This document shows positions 37,593 to 51,970 of a DNA stretch of 64,000 nt, piece by piece (the first letter of the stretch is position 1; each line of letters starts with the position of its first letter). The translations under genes were made by a program, and so were the position numbers. The DNA is taken from contig JALJEE010000537.1 in NCBI GenBank assembly GCA_023231475.1, positions 29,086 through 93,085 of the forward strand. The letters run 5' to 3'. This DNA is from Seison nebaliae (taxonomy: Eukaryota > Rotifera > Pararotatoria > Seisonacea > Seisonidae). The notes beneath the pieces were generated by a model that made no database searches, was not told where the DNA came from, and was given only the letters and a program-made list of their open reading frames with translations.

Positions 37593-38156
37593 AAGAAAAC
37601 AATGGAAAAGTTTAATATTATATTAAATCATTAGATATTAAAATTAACGGAATATAAGGAAAAAAATTAATATTGGCATATAATCTATTGATTTACGAAA
37701 TATGAAAATTTCGATGAATCGCAAGAATCAGATATTAATGATATGTATGAATTTAAAGAGTTTAATTAATAATTATGTTATTGGTCTAATCGCTCAGAAA
37801 ACACAGATAGATGTTGCAAATCTATAAGTGCGCATCATATAATCTTAAAATCATTTAATGCCATTCATCATCGCGAAGTCAATATTGGCAAGTTTTTGCC
37901 GCTACTGTATGACAACTTATTTAAATGTTATCACTATCAATTTACGTAATTTGTCCCGTCTCAACCTCATCATTTTACACCAACTCTTATCAATTGTTAA
38001 GTCACACATAATGGGAAAGCTTCTGATTTTATATTGAACTCAAATGGGAATTCTTTAACGATTTGAAATTTCAAATATTTTAAAATTCTTTAATTCCCAA
38101 ACTACATTTTTGAGCATTATTATCTCATCAATTATTTTAGAAATTATGTCAAATAG
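37593..38156. other. Stretch between the LINE remnant and a short ORF
   Basis: AT-rich sequence without coding potential that I can support. It may include decayed transposon sequence, but nothing is recognisable. Confidence 0.3.
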
Positions 38157-38221
38157 TTGTTAGGTCAAATTGTGTATTGTTATTTCATTTGCATTTTGGT
38201 AAACAAAAAAAATTTCTTTAT

Positions 38222-38444
38222 AAATCGGACTGACGAGTCGAACTTACGAAATTACTTAATGAAACGATTTGAAAAGTGGAAAGGAAAACATGAATATCTT
38301 TTAGATAAATCGAACGCAGTTGAAACGAAACAGGAAATAGTTAAATGGACAATTCTCTGTAAGCTATTAGAGGGAAAAGCAATTGATTGTTTCGTCTTAA
38401 TTGAGAAGAAGAGAATTGTAACCGAGAAGATATTAGGTCAGTAA
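38222..38444 (+). other. Short ORF of unknown nature, possibly a decayed transposon piece
   Basis: About 70 codons encode a charged, helical sequence (NLRNYLMKRFEKWKGKHEYL, then KWTILCKLLEGKAIDCF) ending in TAA at 38442-38444. The KLLEGKA followed by an aromatic residue is faintly like capsid/gag-type helices of retrotransposons, and the LINE remnant is 0.6 kb away. It could equally be a lone exon or chance. I do not assign it to a gene. Confidence 0.2.
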
Positions 38445-41400
38445 CGTCACGAAAATTAAATCGTTCTCGATCAACATGAATGAACAAATGAGATATTTTG
38501 AGGCAATTTAACTAAATCGAAAAGACAACATCTCCTCGAAGAAAAGTATCAATTTGATGATATTGTGACATAAATTCATCAATATTAATGGAATTACACT
38601 AACAATAATAATTCTGAATAAAAAATATGTTTTCCTTTCCTCTTCTCTCCCACGTCACTCCCTCCACAACCGAGACACAATCGATTGTGGTTCACATATT
38701 CTACTTATGAGTCATTTTCACGTTATCCATCTGTGCACGTTCCTTTCACTCGCCTACTTAACAAGATATTATCATCCATTTGAGAGAGAGGTTAATAATA
38801 TCATATGATTTCATTGATATAGTTGTATATGGATAAATTATCGTAATTATCATGATAAACGGAATGATAATAATATGGGAATGATTATCGAACGAAATTT
38901 TCGAATTTATTATTTAGACAGTTACACGATATTATTATAAAATACTTTAATGGTTATTCAATAAATGAAAAGAGTGATTGAATTTATGTTAATTTCTCTC
39001 CATTGTCATTAATTCGGAGATTGGTCATTGTCACGTCGACGACATTGTTTGAAGATCTTTCGATATTACCTTTATCTTCATCATTCGCTTATTAATTTCA
39101 TTCACTATTTATTCGACGGGAATTGAGGTCAATTCAACTCATCTGATTGTTTATTTAATGATGTGAAACGGTTTCATCTTTCCTTGATTCATCATCAGAA
39201 TGAACTACATCTCCAATTTCGTTGTGATCAAAGTCAATTTCTTTGGATTCCATCTCAAGATTGTTCGTCTTCCACAAAATAAATCAGGAGAATATTTTCC
39301 CATCAAATGTGGAGGAGAATCGCCATCAAAAAATATCCAACAGAGAATAATATTTTATCGATATTCCATTCGGAGGAGACATTAGAACATTTAATGAAGA
39401 TGTTTAGGGAATTCCTTCGTCAGCTGAATTCGCCGAAAACATTAAAAATTATAATATTCGTCGACGAACTCTCCAATTCTCTAATGGAATGTTCATTTCT
39501 TTCTTACCAATCGATTCAAAGAAATTCGACTATTACTACACTTAAACCATTAATACGATCAGATGAATATAAGATGTTGGATGGTATATCATAATGCTTC
39601 TAACCGCCATTTCTACGATAATTCTGTAGGGGAGAAATGAAGCGTCACACGCGAAAATCTCGAAGAATTTTTATTGATAAGAAATTTTATTTTCTCCCGA
39701 TTGGTCATAGATGGGATGGAATTCCTTCCTCAACATCATTTGTTACTATGAGTTACGAGTGAATTAGTCAAAAGATTTATTCATCTGTTATTCATCGATC
39801 AATAATCGGGAAGATCTTCCTAACAATCTTCATCGTTTTAAGTCGTATTAGAGAAGGAAAATCACATTATGTTACTTCAATAAGAGATTATGTCTATTCA
39901 CTCATGAAATATTAGTGGGATTGTTCTAGTGGCAGGTGCATGATTAATTTGTTCTCCATCATTCTTTCCTTCTCCATTCCACTCTTATTAACTTTCAACA
40001 AAGCCATTTCAAACCGATCTAATTCGATTTTCTTTCGATTTTTAATGTTCCTAATTCCGTTCGTTTATCAAGAAAAAGAAATTACAAATTAGTTTCCTCA
40101 TCTTTCCTCCCAATTTCGACGTAATGAGAACAAATGGATTTTTTCCTGATAATTACAATCCGATTATTCAGTTTTCTCCTTTTAAAGAGTTTGAAACATA
40201 AATTGAATGATGTAATAATTGTCAACAGATGATAATAATTTATCGATAAATAATAACCACAACAAGAGAAAAAATTTAAATTTATTTATGCTCATAATAT
40301 TTATCTATTTATTCGGTGTTGAATAATAAATAAGGTAGAAATTGAATTTATTTTTTCATTAATTTTTCTCGTTCGAGGGAGGAGTGGATGTTAGTTAAAG
40401 ATGAATAACTTATTAATAATAAGCAATAAAAATTATCGCGCATACTATTAGATAACAATTTACTCTTCATATTGACTTGTATTAAGTTGAAGATATGAAT
40501 ATCTTTCGCCTCCCAATCATTGAGATAGACGAGTCCAATAGATAAATGTGAGTGGCAATTCATTCATTTCGTTCGATGTCCATTGTTCTCAACAACTTAT
40601 CTTTTTTTTCCTAATGGAAAATAGCGAAGAAGTTGCGGTAGAAATCGACAGTGGCTAATCATCATCGTCGAAGAATATGACACAACGTAATTTCGATAGG
40701 AACCAGTTGTTTCCGGCTCCTCTCGCCTTAATAAATAAATGAGGCGACATATCGGTTAGAGGAATGCGAATATTCTTTTCTACCGAATGATGAGAATTGA
40801 TATGAATCAGAAGTTGAGGTTGTGCTTCATTAGAAGGGAACCTGTCTGCCCACAATAGAAGTTTTATTGCAACTCATCAATTCTCACTCGACAAATAACC
40901 AATAGCGGACGAAGATTCGAGTCACGCAATTATTCGAGAAAGTATTCTTCTTTCATTCTTTCTTTCCTCTTCCTAATCTTTATCGAACAACATTATACAA
41001 TCGATGGCGGATGATGGTAAATATTCAGGAACATTCCTCCTCCCCATCATGCTCTTCATTCCAATAATATTTTTATCATTATTCTACTGACGAGTCCAGT
41101 AACCAATTCTCATTTTATCTCACTAGTTCTTTTTCTCAATTCCTCATAACCACAAAAGTGACAAACATGTGTATGTAATTATTTGTGTTTATTTGACGTC
41201 ACTTCCATCGCCATACCTTTTTTCAATCATTCTTACGTACCACTAATGTAAACAATTGGACACACAATTCACATTTTATATTATCTATTTCACAATTATC
41301 ATCTTCAAATTCCAATAAATGACGAATGTCGAGGAACTGTTAAATTTTTATTTTTTTCACATTCCACTTATAAAATCTGTTTCATTTCTCTTCTTTACTT

Positions 41401-41997
41401 TCTCCTTTCCATTTCCTCAAACAACTACCTTTGTAAAATTTTTCAAAAATTCTTAAAATTTTTCTGTTGTAAATTTAAAAAATATCAACTTTTCCAAACC
41501 ATCTCTATCAATCCCCATGAAAATGGAAAAGAGTATTCTTTGACAGAATTTTCTCAAGATAAATATTATGTCATTCGAAAATTCCTGGTTGTTTTATTAT
41601 TTTTATTAGAAACGAATTTGTTCATTAATGTTAATCATAAATTGTTATTTTTCCCAAATTTACTGGTAGTTTCCCAAATATTTCTTATTTTCTTAATGAA
41701 TAAATGGGAGGAGAATAATATTTTCAAGCATTCCATTTAAAAGGAACAGATGATATTTTATGCAACCGTCTTTCTATATTCACTCTCGAGAGACCATTCT
41801 CGTTAGAATGTGAAAGAGAATTGTTCAGTCTAATCCAAATTGAGTGAAAGGAGAAGTTTTTTCCGTGTCAACTAGATCGTTTCTCGTCAATTAAAGATAT
41901 TCATGTCGTCGACGGGACGAGTTCTTTCGTACGATTAACAAATCTTCCGATTGATTTTAAGAAAAATCTATAAATAATTTTCGAATTTACTTTCCAG

Positions 41998-42064
41998 GTC
42001 ACTGAGCGAGTTGAACGGCCTTCTCATTCCGTTCATAGAAACAAATGGGAGACTCTTGTTAGAG
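41998..42064 (+). other. Exon-like island in the gene desert
   Basis: A 67-base block bounded by a good acceptor (TTTACTTTCCAG ending at 41997) and a good donor (AG then GTAATG at 42065). It is richer in G and C than its flanks and open in two of three forward frames, one reading SLSELNGLLIPFIETNG, the other TERVERPSHSVHRNKWE. It could be a small coding exon or a 5' UTR exon of the cadherin gene 10 kb downstream, or of an unseen transcript. Confidence 0.3.
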
Positions 42065-43086
42065 GTAATGTTTCTTTCCATTTCTCATAATGCATAATCA
42101 TGTTCACGAATCCGTCATTATATTTCTTTCCAAAACAAATATTCGGAAGGGAATCGTATTTGAGTGAAAAGGAAAAAAATCGTATTTTGATGATTTAGAT
42201 AAATATAGATATTTCTGATACTTTCCTTAAAATATTGTGCCATGATGGATGGTGACATGGATGGGGAAGGCAATGTGCATAACTGGATTAAAGTTCGTTA
42301 TAATTTCTTTCTATGTAAAACGACAATAAGAATGTCGATGAATGATTATTTTTCCTTTTTTTTTGATATTCATCATCAGGTTTGCCGTTTCCATTTCTCA
42401 TTTATTTGTTTACTTTAACGTTCGTTTGTCTTTTGGCAGAAATGCATCAGAAGTTTTGAGTTTTTTTTCTTTCTCTCTAAATCGAAATATGAATCGAATA
42501 CTTTATCATTTTACTGATCGCTCGAAGTTACGATAAGTAGAGAAGAATGGACGTCGTTGAGAGGGAAGAGACATTAAATTTAATCAGAAGAAAATTTTAA
42601 CGAATTGCTTCAAGTTGTTTGGGAGACATTCAATTTGGTTAAAGTCAAATTCATAACATTAATAGGATTGTCCTTATCATTACGCTCACCATTCTACACA
42701 TGGAACTTCTTATCCCCTTTTACGTCATGTCAACAAGCCGAATTCATGAATGAATGACTGGATAGATGACGAAACGGAGTGAAATTCCTTTAAAACATGG
42801 CTGCCTACTCTTGGATGTTAAACAATCGATGCCAATACATTCCTAACAGGTCTTCCGTTGCAACCTTGAGGAGTGATTGAGTGACAGTAACGTCGACTTT
42901 GCACTAAATTTACGATCAGAAACAACAGATTTTCGAAAGGAATTTCCAACTTCCAATCATCAGCCACGAACCTGAGGAAGAATTATGTAAAGAATATTCA
43001 TGAGGTAGATGACGACCAACCTCGATTGATAAAAATCAAAAAAGGAAAACATCTAAAACTCGATGAAATAGAGTGTGCTCATGTGC

Positions 43087-43128
43087 TTGTTTGTGTGTGA
43101 GTGTATGTGTGTTTGTGTGTGTGTGTGA
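43087..43128. repeat. TG-rich microsatellite
   Basis: Interrupted TG repeat (TTTG, AGTG and TATG interruptions) in the gene desert; this strand orientation can form Z-DNA in principle. Confidence 0.85.
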
Positions 43129-43455
43129 AGGTGCAATTTTTTCGAGTTAAGTATTTAATAAGGAATAATAATTGTTTCATATCTTTTGCTGACTCCAAAA
43201 AAAAATATTCGAAAGTAATTAATGAATTGGAAGCGAAAGGTGAAATTTGATTATTTTACTAATAAATAAAACGTGACGTATGGGCCATAGATGGAATGGA
43301 AAAGGAATTCGATGGAATAAGAATGATATCCTCATGTTTCCTATCATTCAAGCTAGATATTATTGTCGCAAGAGCTGTCAACCACAAACGATAATCGACT
43401 GATCGTTATGTTGATGATTATTATTACACTTCATATTAATTATCTCGATGCTACT

Positions 43456-43476
43456 ATGATGATGATGATGATGATG
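43456..43476. repeat. ATG trinucleotide microsatellite
   Basis: About seven ATG units in the gene desert, similar to the run near 950. Confidence 0.85.
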
Positions 43477-46400
43477 TTGAATATAGTTAAGGAAAGAAAG
43501 AATTAAAACGATTCAATGACTGAGAAATGGAATGAGAAACTTCTTTGATTTGATGGAAAATGATTGGAATTAACTCGCGTGTTCACGAATTGTGAAGGAA
43601 TCTTTTGACATATCTTCTTCGAACATAACAAATATCGGAAATAGAAATCGAATGTCATATGATGTAATTTTTTCATCTACTGTTTCGTTTCATTTGTTAA
43701 TTGTTTTTGGCGGAAATGTTTTATTTGTAGCAAGGAAGAAAAGTAGTTTATCATTTTCTCCAATTTATTCGCCGAATGCATTTTATGTTTTGTTCCTCTT
43801 CATGTTTATGCGCCTAAAAGAACAAAAAAATTATTTCATCCCATCAATTTATAACCAATCTTCCTTCATCGTTATCTGCCATATGATCTCCACTGATACG
43901 ACTCTCTAACTATCAATAAGTCATCTTGTCAGACTGGAAAATTCATGTGCTTATCTCCTTCCTTCCTTCCAACATGATGATGATGATGCAACTCATTCCC
44001 AACAGTTATTTGTCAGTAATCATTTCTTCCTCAACACAAAGAATATGTTTATGAATGAAATAAAGAAATTTAATTTATTTAATCGATCCAATTTCGTCGA
44101 AGACGAATAATAATCAGTCATTTATTTTATTTGAAACAAATCAAATTTTCGATGGTAAAAAATAATGATAAATGTTCAATATTAGGGAAACAGTTCTCCT
44201 TTACCCCATTAACGAGAGTGGTATTCAAAGTCTTCTTTTCGTCGTTTGGTGGTGGTGAGAATGGGAAAGTGAATTAGTGGGAGGAGAACCGCCACCAATA
44301 TGGTGGAAGCGTTTCTCGAGGCTGTGCACTTCTGAACTTGTGGAATTGGGAGGAGAATCAGTTCAGAAAGAATTGGAAACTGTCAGTTATAAATAATATT
44401 TATGTGCAATTAAGTTAATGTACTTCATCTTCTTCTTTCAATCCGATGCCAATATGGTTCGCCGTGCACATGTAACTGGTTGTTGGATCCGATCACTTAT
44501 TCACTTATATTCACTTCATCACTATGTGCCCTCGCCGCCACTCATTTCGTCGACTTGTGTTTATGGAGACCATCGAGTTCCCGTGTAACATTCTCTCAAT
44601 TTGAGTGGAAGCGAATAGTGTAGTTATTAGGAGGAATTTTTTGAATGAAACACGGAAACATTGACGGGCCCATTTCATCTTGAAGATGGAAAGACGGTGA
44701 TGTGGAAATCATCCACTTTCTTTTCCGTCTTCCCTAATTCAATATACCCCAAATATTTCCAATCGTAAATAGGATTTTCTCCTTTACATTCCCGTCTAAC
44801 CTTCTTTAACTTTTATGCGCATCTGCACGAATTCTCATTGAGAAACCATTCCTGTCTCCCTATTTCTCCTTCCTTTCTTCTCTTCCTCACCATGTCCTTC
44901 AATCATTCAATGAGCGAAGCGCTCATCAAAATTTCATGTTGATCATGATAATTATTGTTTGGAATCATAAATCGGAAATTATGTGACACATCTTTTCGTT
45001 CAAGTTGTTTGACTGATACTCTAACAATTACTGCATATCAATAACATACGTTCTTCTCATCGTCCACCGTTCTCCCCCCAACAATCATTCATTCACTTCA
45101 AATCGACAGTGTGACATTCGATTCATCTAAATAAAACAATGGAATTTCCACATCATTCTTATATCATTCGAGTAAACATTCACTTAAAAAATTTCTCTTC
45201 ATCCTCCCTTCCACTTTCACCATAATCATGAGAATCGTCCACGTAAACTCGCTACTTCACGAGACCGACGTACATTTGCATTAAATTTGTTTAATTATTT
45301 TTTTTGCTCGACAATCCGATTCAATTACTATTTTTCAAGAATGAACTACACATAGACGTACTCGTCGTTGTTGTGAAGAGGAAATTAAGAAATGCTTTAT
45401 GGAAGTAAATTTATGAGTTTCTTTTAAACTTATTTCACAATTCACCTATCAGAAGAGGATGTTGAAGAAATATAATACGTTTTTGGTTTCTTGACTAAAA
45501 ATTATTCAACTAATTACATTTTCGTTTTAGCTAATTAAATTTTCCTCTATAATTATTCATAATATGTCTTCTAATCTCAGACGAGATATGACGAATTCCA
45601 AATCATTCCAACTCCTCCATCATCCTCCTCATTCCATACCTCTTCTTCTATATCATTCTTCTCCAACCATCATACGGACTGTCGATTGATCTAATATTGA
45701 TGTCGATAATATGAACAATGAGAAAGAAATCGAATTTATTTCCAATTTATTTATTTATAAATTCAAATTTATTAAAAAAAAATTTTTTCTTTATAGTTCC
45801 AAAACAATCGCCAAAAACAATACAATTTATAGATAAGAATAAGAAAGTAAATAGTTTTTGTTTCGAGAACTTGTGTCTGTCAAATGAAGTAATGTTACTA
45901 TTATTCTTCCACCGTCTTTCACCGGTAAATACGGAAATATTTCTTTCCATTCAAATGATTAGTATGATCATTGATAATTCTCTTCAGTCGATGATACAAT
46001 TCACCGAATCGACTTGTATCGAACAAAATAATAATTTCATTAATTAAGTGCCAAACACGTGATCTATTTAGATGAGATCTGTTGAATTGGAATCGATCGG
46101 ACGGATGAGCTTGTGGACTAGACAGACTGAAGAATGTAAGTGAATAAAAAGTTGTTGAGAGAATGAGGAGGAAAGTGTTCATCAAACACGAACGGCATAA
46201 TTCTTCTCCGAAAACTGTTTTAAAGTATCTTCATTTCGTTTTCCAACAACTACTTGTTAAATGTCATTTATCGATTTGGAACACAATTTTGAGTTGTGAA
46301 GATGATCATCATAATTCCTCTTCAGACAATTCAGTAAATAAATAATATTTTTTGAATAAAAATTATTCCAATTAGAAAATTCTCTGAAATCATCACTTCC

Positions 46401-49400
46401 CATCAGCACTGAATCTCTTCTGCTTTCGTCACTAAATTTCATCTTATTTTCCTGTCATTTCTATCCGTTCACCTCAACCACACCTACAAATCATCCCTTC
46501 CTCTTTATCGAAGACCTACAGATTTAATGATTAATCTCTGGCTTCTTCTTCTTCTACTTTCCATCTAACTGATCTCCACTTTTTTCTTGGGAGAATTAAG
46601 AAGAAATCATTTGACTAATATTCATATTCCTCTCAATTACTGTCAACACTATCATTAAGCCCGAAAGCAATAGGTTGTTGTTGTTATTGTTCGGCATTTG
46701 GAAAAGATAATTAGAAATAAATGGATCTCGTAAAAAATGATGATCTGTATATGTAATTATGATAGTGCGGTTAAAAGAGAGAATGCATCGATTATCGAGG
46801 TGGCAAATTGTCAATTGTATCTCCAAGTCAGAACTCAACTGAGCAATTAGTGACTGAGCAGAGATTACTAATGACATCCGTTCCATTTCCTTTAACAATT
46901 TCATTTCGTTTAGAATTCATTCAATCTCCATCAGCTCGATCTATTGTCATGAAGGTATTCTCTTTTGACTCCCTCCATTTTTTAACAGTCGAAATTTCAC
47001 TTTTCCTAAAAAATCATTCGGTATCATATTTACTCAATTTCAACTCGTACAAATTCCCCGTTTTCTTTCTATAATTGTTAATTTCGAATTTAAAGAGAAT
47101 TAAAAGGAGAAAATTCATTTAAAATTTCCCTTTGACGAATGAAGCTTACCTCTATCAGGTCAAGAGATCGTTCAATTGGTTTTCAGTCATCCCACAATTG
47201 TTTTCTTATCGTTCACTAAACTTTGTCTTCGATTTGACAACCGTTTTCTCTCTCGAGAGAGTAGAATGTTTATATAGATAGAAGAATTAATATCATTAAA
47301 ATAATTCTTCTTATTAATTAATTCCAATTAATTTTCATAGTTTTTCGTATCAAATAGCCAACTAACATTTCTTAGATAGTCATCGCTAGTTGATGTAACA
47401 GGACGGAAGTATTGGAAAATGAATTGCGCTCTGCATGAGGTTGAAGGAAATCTCAAATTCCTTTGTCCGCTTATCATATTTTCTTTGTGTCAGAAGAATC
47501 GTTATTGGAAAATCGTTTTGTTTTTCCCAGATAATTACCCACTGAGATATCTGTTGTCTTCTAAAAGCAAACAGTCGAATGGAAGCGATATTGAATAGAA
47601 CGTCGATCGAAGAAGAAAATTTATTACAGAGAATGTCGTTTAGAAGATTGAGGAAGGATTAGATGGAAGAGAACGATCGATAATTTATTGATTATTCTTT
47701 TCATAAATGAACTTGGAGCAAGTGAAAACTGTCCTTTTTTTTCCTCCCTCATAATTGACTTATGATAAGAAATCTGTCACGTTCATTCCGTCCATCGTCA
47801 CTAGTGATAACGTGTTAATTATTATATCATATGATCTCGTTCGATGGCAATTAAAAAAAATGTTCTTCAATCGTTGGATCAGATTGAACTTCATCATTTT
47901 ATCATCATCATTGAAATATATTTTCTTCTCACTGATGTTCATTTGATTATTTTAAGGAAAATTGATTTTTCAATTCAAATTTCAATCATACATTCCCTCC
48001 ACAAATACTCAACACATGTGTCTCACTATACGATGAATATTAGCCATAAACCATCGAACAATAATGTAGCATCATATCAATAAAGATACGGTGATTGCGG
48101 AAGCGGAAGAGAATTGTAAATTGCCTTCACCAAATTGTTCAGCTGGATGTCTTCCAATCTCATTCTCATGATATGAGTGTGAATGAATTGTTTACAAACT
48201 TGAAAAATAATAAGCTAACAATAATTGTTATATCGTGTCGTTATGCCTAGCACTCTGGTTAGAGAACGAAGAGGATGTTACTCATTTCCCAACGAATCAT
48301 TCTCTTCACACTTTCTCATCTTCTCACACCTCTAACGATCAAATGAGCAACGACTAAATATTTTATCTCATTTTTTATTATGTTGTATAATCTTACGTCT
48401 ACAATCCAATAACGACCATCACATATTCTATAATAACATCACATGTTCTCCCATGAACTCTACATATTTTCTGGTCTTATTTTTTAAATTTGTCTTTCCG
48501 ATTAATTTTTAATTCATGGCGAACATCGAGAAATTTTAGATTTGGTCTAACTCTTTTTTCTAAAACATTATTTTAGATGTTACTTTAAAATGGTTTTTGT
48601 TAGAGGATACTAATTAATTTTCATCGGAATCTTAATCGGATTGTTCATAAACTTTTCATAATTTACTCACTAATTTGTGCATGTTTTTTGAAAAAGAAGT
48701 ACCAATAGTTTTAGTGGTTTTCGCTCATTTCTTGACTCAACCCGAGTGATACTCAACCCACAAATAGACAATAATTTTGTCTGAAGAGAATATTGGTGTA
48801 AGATGGTTTTTTTCCGTATAACTGGAACGTACGTATAAATGGTGAAATACGTAACGAAGTAACGAAAGGTACTTCATCACTTTTAACGAGTTTCTTCTTC
48901 ATGTCGTCTTTTATAAGGTCATTGTTCCGACAGGACTACTTTCACTATCTTCTTATCCACTTCTACTATATTTAACGTAATCGGTAATAATTTTCTGTTG
49001 AATCATTTCGAAGGTAAAATGATTCAATTACAATTCGATCATTTCATGCAATTTTCTTCGCATGTCCCATTCAATATTTGAAGTATTCGAAGGTTAGCGG
49101 ACTACAATAAAATTATACGGGAACATATTATACATATCGATCAAGTGAACGATATTAAATACCGTTTGTTTTGTTTTTGTATCGATCGGTTCAGGAAGTC
49201 TCTTACCTTTTCTGATAAATGATCAATAAAGCAATTGAGACTAATTTCACTGTTGCGACATTTACCTTTCATTCAATTTCGTTCCAGAATGAATAATAGA
49301 ACATCCAATTCCTCTGACGCCAAAGAAGAGATTGATTATATAAATTAAAAATTAAGTAAATGAAATGAATAAATTTGTCAAATATTCGCTTGGATAAAGA

Positions 49401-51702
49401 TTAGACTCCCCATTCGGCAACATCAATTGGACTACCATTTCTTTAGTATCCTTCAATTCCGGTCATACTACATAATTTAGAACGAATAAATTGACATCAC
49501 ATGCAATTCTCATGCTTACTTAACTATAATTCTTTATTTTCATCATTTTCCATCTTTTTTTTCCAAGACGGAAATTCCTTCCCGTATTCTTTTTTGCTTT
49601 TCCATTTCAATCTTATCGATTCATTTCAAATTCTTCTCATTTATCTGTATAAACAGATAATTTACTTCCATGTCATATTAACATATTATTATTGCATTCC
49701 GACAAACCGTTTTCCCAAAATTATAACGGAATTTAATCAGCTGATTTCTTATGATTTTGAGTTAGTTACAACGAATTGACAAAATTATTTTTTAAATATT
49801 TTCCCCTATATTTGTTCTTGAAATTTCTTTCGGTGAAGTGTTGACGACGATGTATCTCCGTAATACGGCGAGACGGTTTTCTTGATGATTTTCAGAACGG
49901 AAAATATTTAATTTCGTATCATTAATGTGGAATGGAATGATAATGATTAAGAAGATAAGAGAATGTTCTGCTTCGTCAACTATTTCATTTAGTTCTTTTT
50001 TATTCTGTTTCTTCTTTTGTAGAAGAAAGAAACCACATTATCAATTTTCCATATGAGTTCATCGACAAGTGAACATGTTCGATTGTTGGAAATGAAATTA
50101 ATATTTATGAAAAAAAATTAATTTTCATTATGAAAAACCATTATCATCATTTCTGTTGGTTATTCGGATGAATGTTAAACTCATTTTTTCACACATTGCA
50201 TCTTATTCCATCGATGCTGTTTCTGGAGCATATTATGGAATATCATCTAAGAAGACGATTTCTTTGAAGTTAAATTCATCCACATTCTACATAATAATAA
50301 CATCTAATGACATGTTATGATATTGTGTTAGAATACGAGAATTGATGATGGAATGAAATAAAGAGAATAATTAAGAGAGAATTAAGATAAAAGAAAAATT
50401 TCAAATTCTCAAAAATTTTTATTACAAAAATTATAAATATTTCATTCGATTTTCATGCATTGTAGAAGTTGTGTGAATGTCAATCATCTTTCATTTTAGC
50501 GCAATGGTCCGAATAAGTCATTGATGCATCTTCCTAATCATCCTTTCGTTTGGATCTAGAATATGTATCTAAATTTGGACTGGTTAATATTTAGTGATAT
50601 GTGAGAAGTATTTAGGAGAGAATGGCGCACACAGAACGCATTTTCCGTATCATTGACTTCTCTCAAATCGAATGACATGAGAACAAATAGTGTGCATGTA
50701 CCTCTCGATTGGATGGATGAGAAGTGGAAGGATGAATTTATTTCAGGAGAATATCTCCTCAAATCGAAGTGTATTATTCCATTCAGAATGATCAATCTTC
50801 ATTCATTCTCATATCACCAGAGTACAACATTTTATTCTTTCATTGTCATTCCACTCTGCAATTCGTTAGAGAATTTTGTGTTTGATGCATAATACATGAC
50901 TGACACCGACATCGATGTTATTCGAGACATATGTGTCAATTACTTACCGAGATGTTGATTTTTTTCACCGATACTGCTAACATGTCCGAATAAGTCGACT
51001 AACTCTATTTCGGAGATAAGTAACAACAAATGGAATATCTTTTTAATCATTTATCTTGTTTTACTGATACTACCTCAACTTTCATTTTCACACTTATTCC
51101 TCTTTATTTGTTTTCCCACCCGCTTCCGAAGCGCTCTTTCTTATCCACATTTCCTCACCATCCATCGTTAAATCATCTGATGAGAAAACCATTTGATATT
51201 CCCTCAACTAAATTAACAAACGAAACCAATTATCGTTTCATAATTATTGTTTTATTCAAATCAGTTCATACTATTCGATTATTTGACATTTTCATAGTAT
51301 TAATTGGTCTGACATTGTCATGACAACTACCGGGAAGTACCCACAAAAAAACCATTCAGACATATTCAAAATATGAAGTTCTTTATTTTAACCAATGGAG
51401 CGGATATCATTGTCGGTTCAAAGTCTTTTCTTCCTTTTCCACTACTACTACTTTGACGTAGTAATTTATTAGACTCTGAGCAAAAATCGAACTCTAACCA
51501 GTGCTTTCTTCCATCAACTCAAATTTTCGTTTTTTTATCATTTTTCTAATAAATAAATAAAGTTTTCATTTTTCCCCTCAACTTCCGATGGGACTTCATT
51601 GATAGTTTATTTTATTAATTTTATTGACAGATCGAATGTTCTTCAAGTTTCAAGTGAAGAAGTGTTACACTTCTCCTCCATGAAACGTATCATGTACCTC
51701 TC

Positions 51703-51897
51703 ATGTTATCTTTCGACCTATTAATCCGAAGAAATGTTTTCATTAATAATTCGATTTTCATTCTCTTCACAGATATTTTAAGGATTAATATTCTTTTATC
51801 TCTCCTCCCATTAATTGCAAGCTATTCAAATATTTGTTGCAAAGAATTTTTCACCATTCGAATTTCCTTTATCGTTTCTAATTTCTCTCATACTTAA
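51703..51897 (+). other. Hydrophobic ORF, possible signal-peptide exon of the cadherin gene
   Basis: A 64-codon frame containing ILRINILLSLLPLIASYSN, a plausible signal peptide with a small-residue cleavage site, immediately upstream of a cadherin ORF that lacks one. A donor near 51889 could join it to an acceptor inside the cadherin ORF, for example the CAG ending near 52018. The frame directly before ATG 51971 has a stop, so the two do not simply run together. Hypothesis only. Confidence 0.3.
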
Positions 51898-51970
51898 ATA
51901 GTCATTAATTTATTTCTAATTTCATTTACATTAGAAATTATTCGTTTTCTTATAAACCGCAACGGCGATT

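Larger units (their letters stand above)
38445..51970. other. Gene desert upstream of the cadherin gene
   Basis: About 13.5 kb without a supported protein-coding gene, remarkable beside the densely packed 15-36 kb part. Seen here: TG-rich microsatellite (about 43087-43128), ATG trinucleotide run (about 43456-43476), single GTGCAC sites near 38726, 44326 and 44464, GAGA-type palindromes near 41795 and at 47248-47261, and one exon-like island at 41998-42064. The open frames present are short, low in complexity and without domain features. Likely content is upstream exons and regulatory sequence of the cadherin gene or non-coding transcripts. Confidence 0.5.

Noticed and set aside
39200-39594. 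Overlapping ORFs of 61 and 95 codons in the desert
   Set aside because: Frames are mixed, no domain is visible, and splice sites do not give a longer consistent product.
46808-47074. 88-codon ORF in the desert
   Set aside because: Ser/Phe/Leu-rich chance-like frame, and the opposite strand is also open; nothing separates it from background.
51030-51323. 97-codon hydrophobic ORF upstream of the cadherin
   Set aside because: Phe/Ile/Leu-rich with many Thr and Ser as expected from T-rich DNA; no link to cadherin exons by phase or splice sites.
38445-51970. Search for tRNA genes, CRISPR-like arrays or bacterial operons
   Set aside because: No convincing T-arm plus A-box pair, no regularly spaced direct repeats with unique spacers, and no ribosome binding sites; the sequence is eukaryotic throughout.
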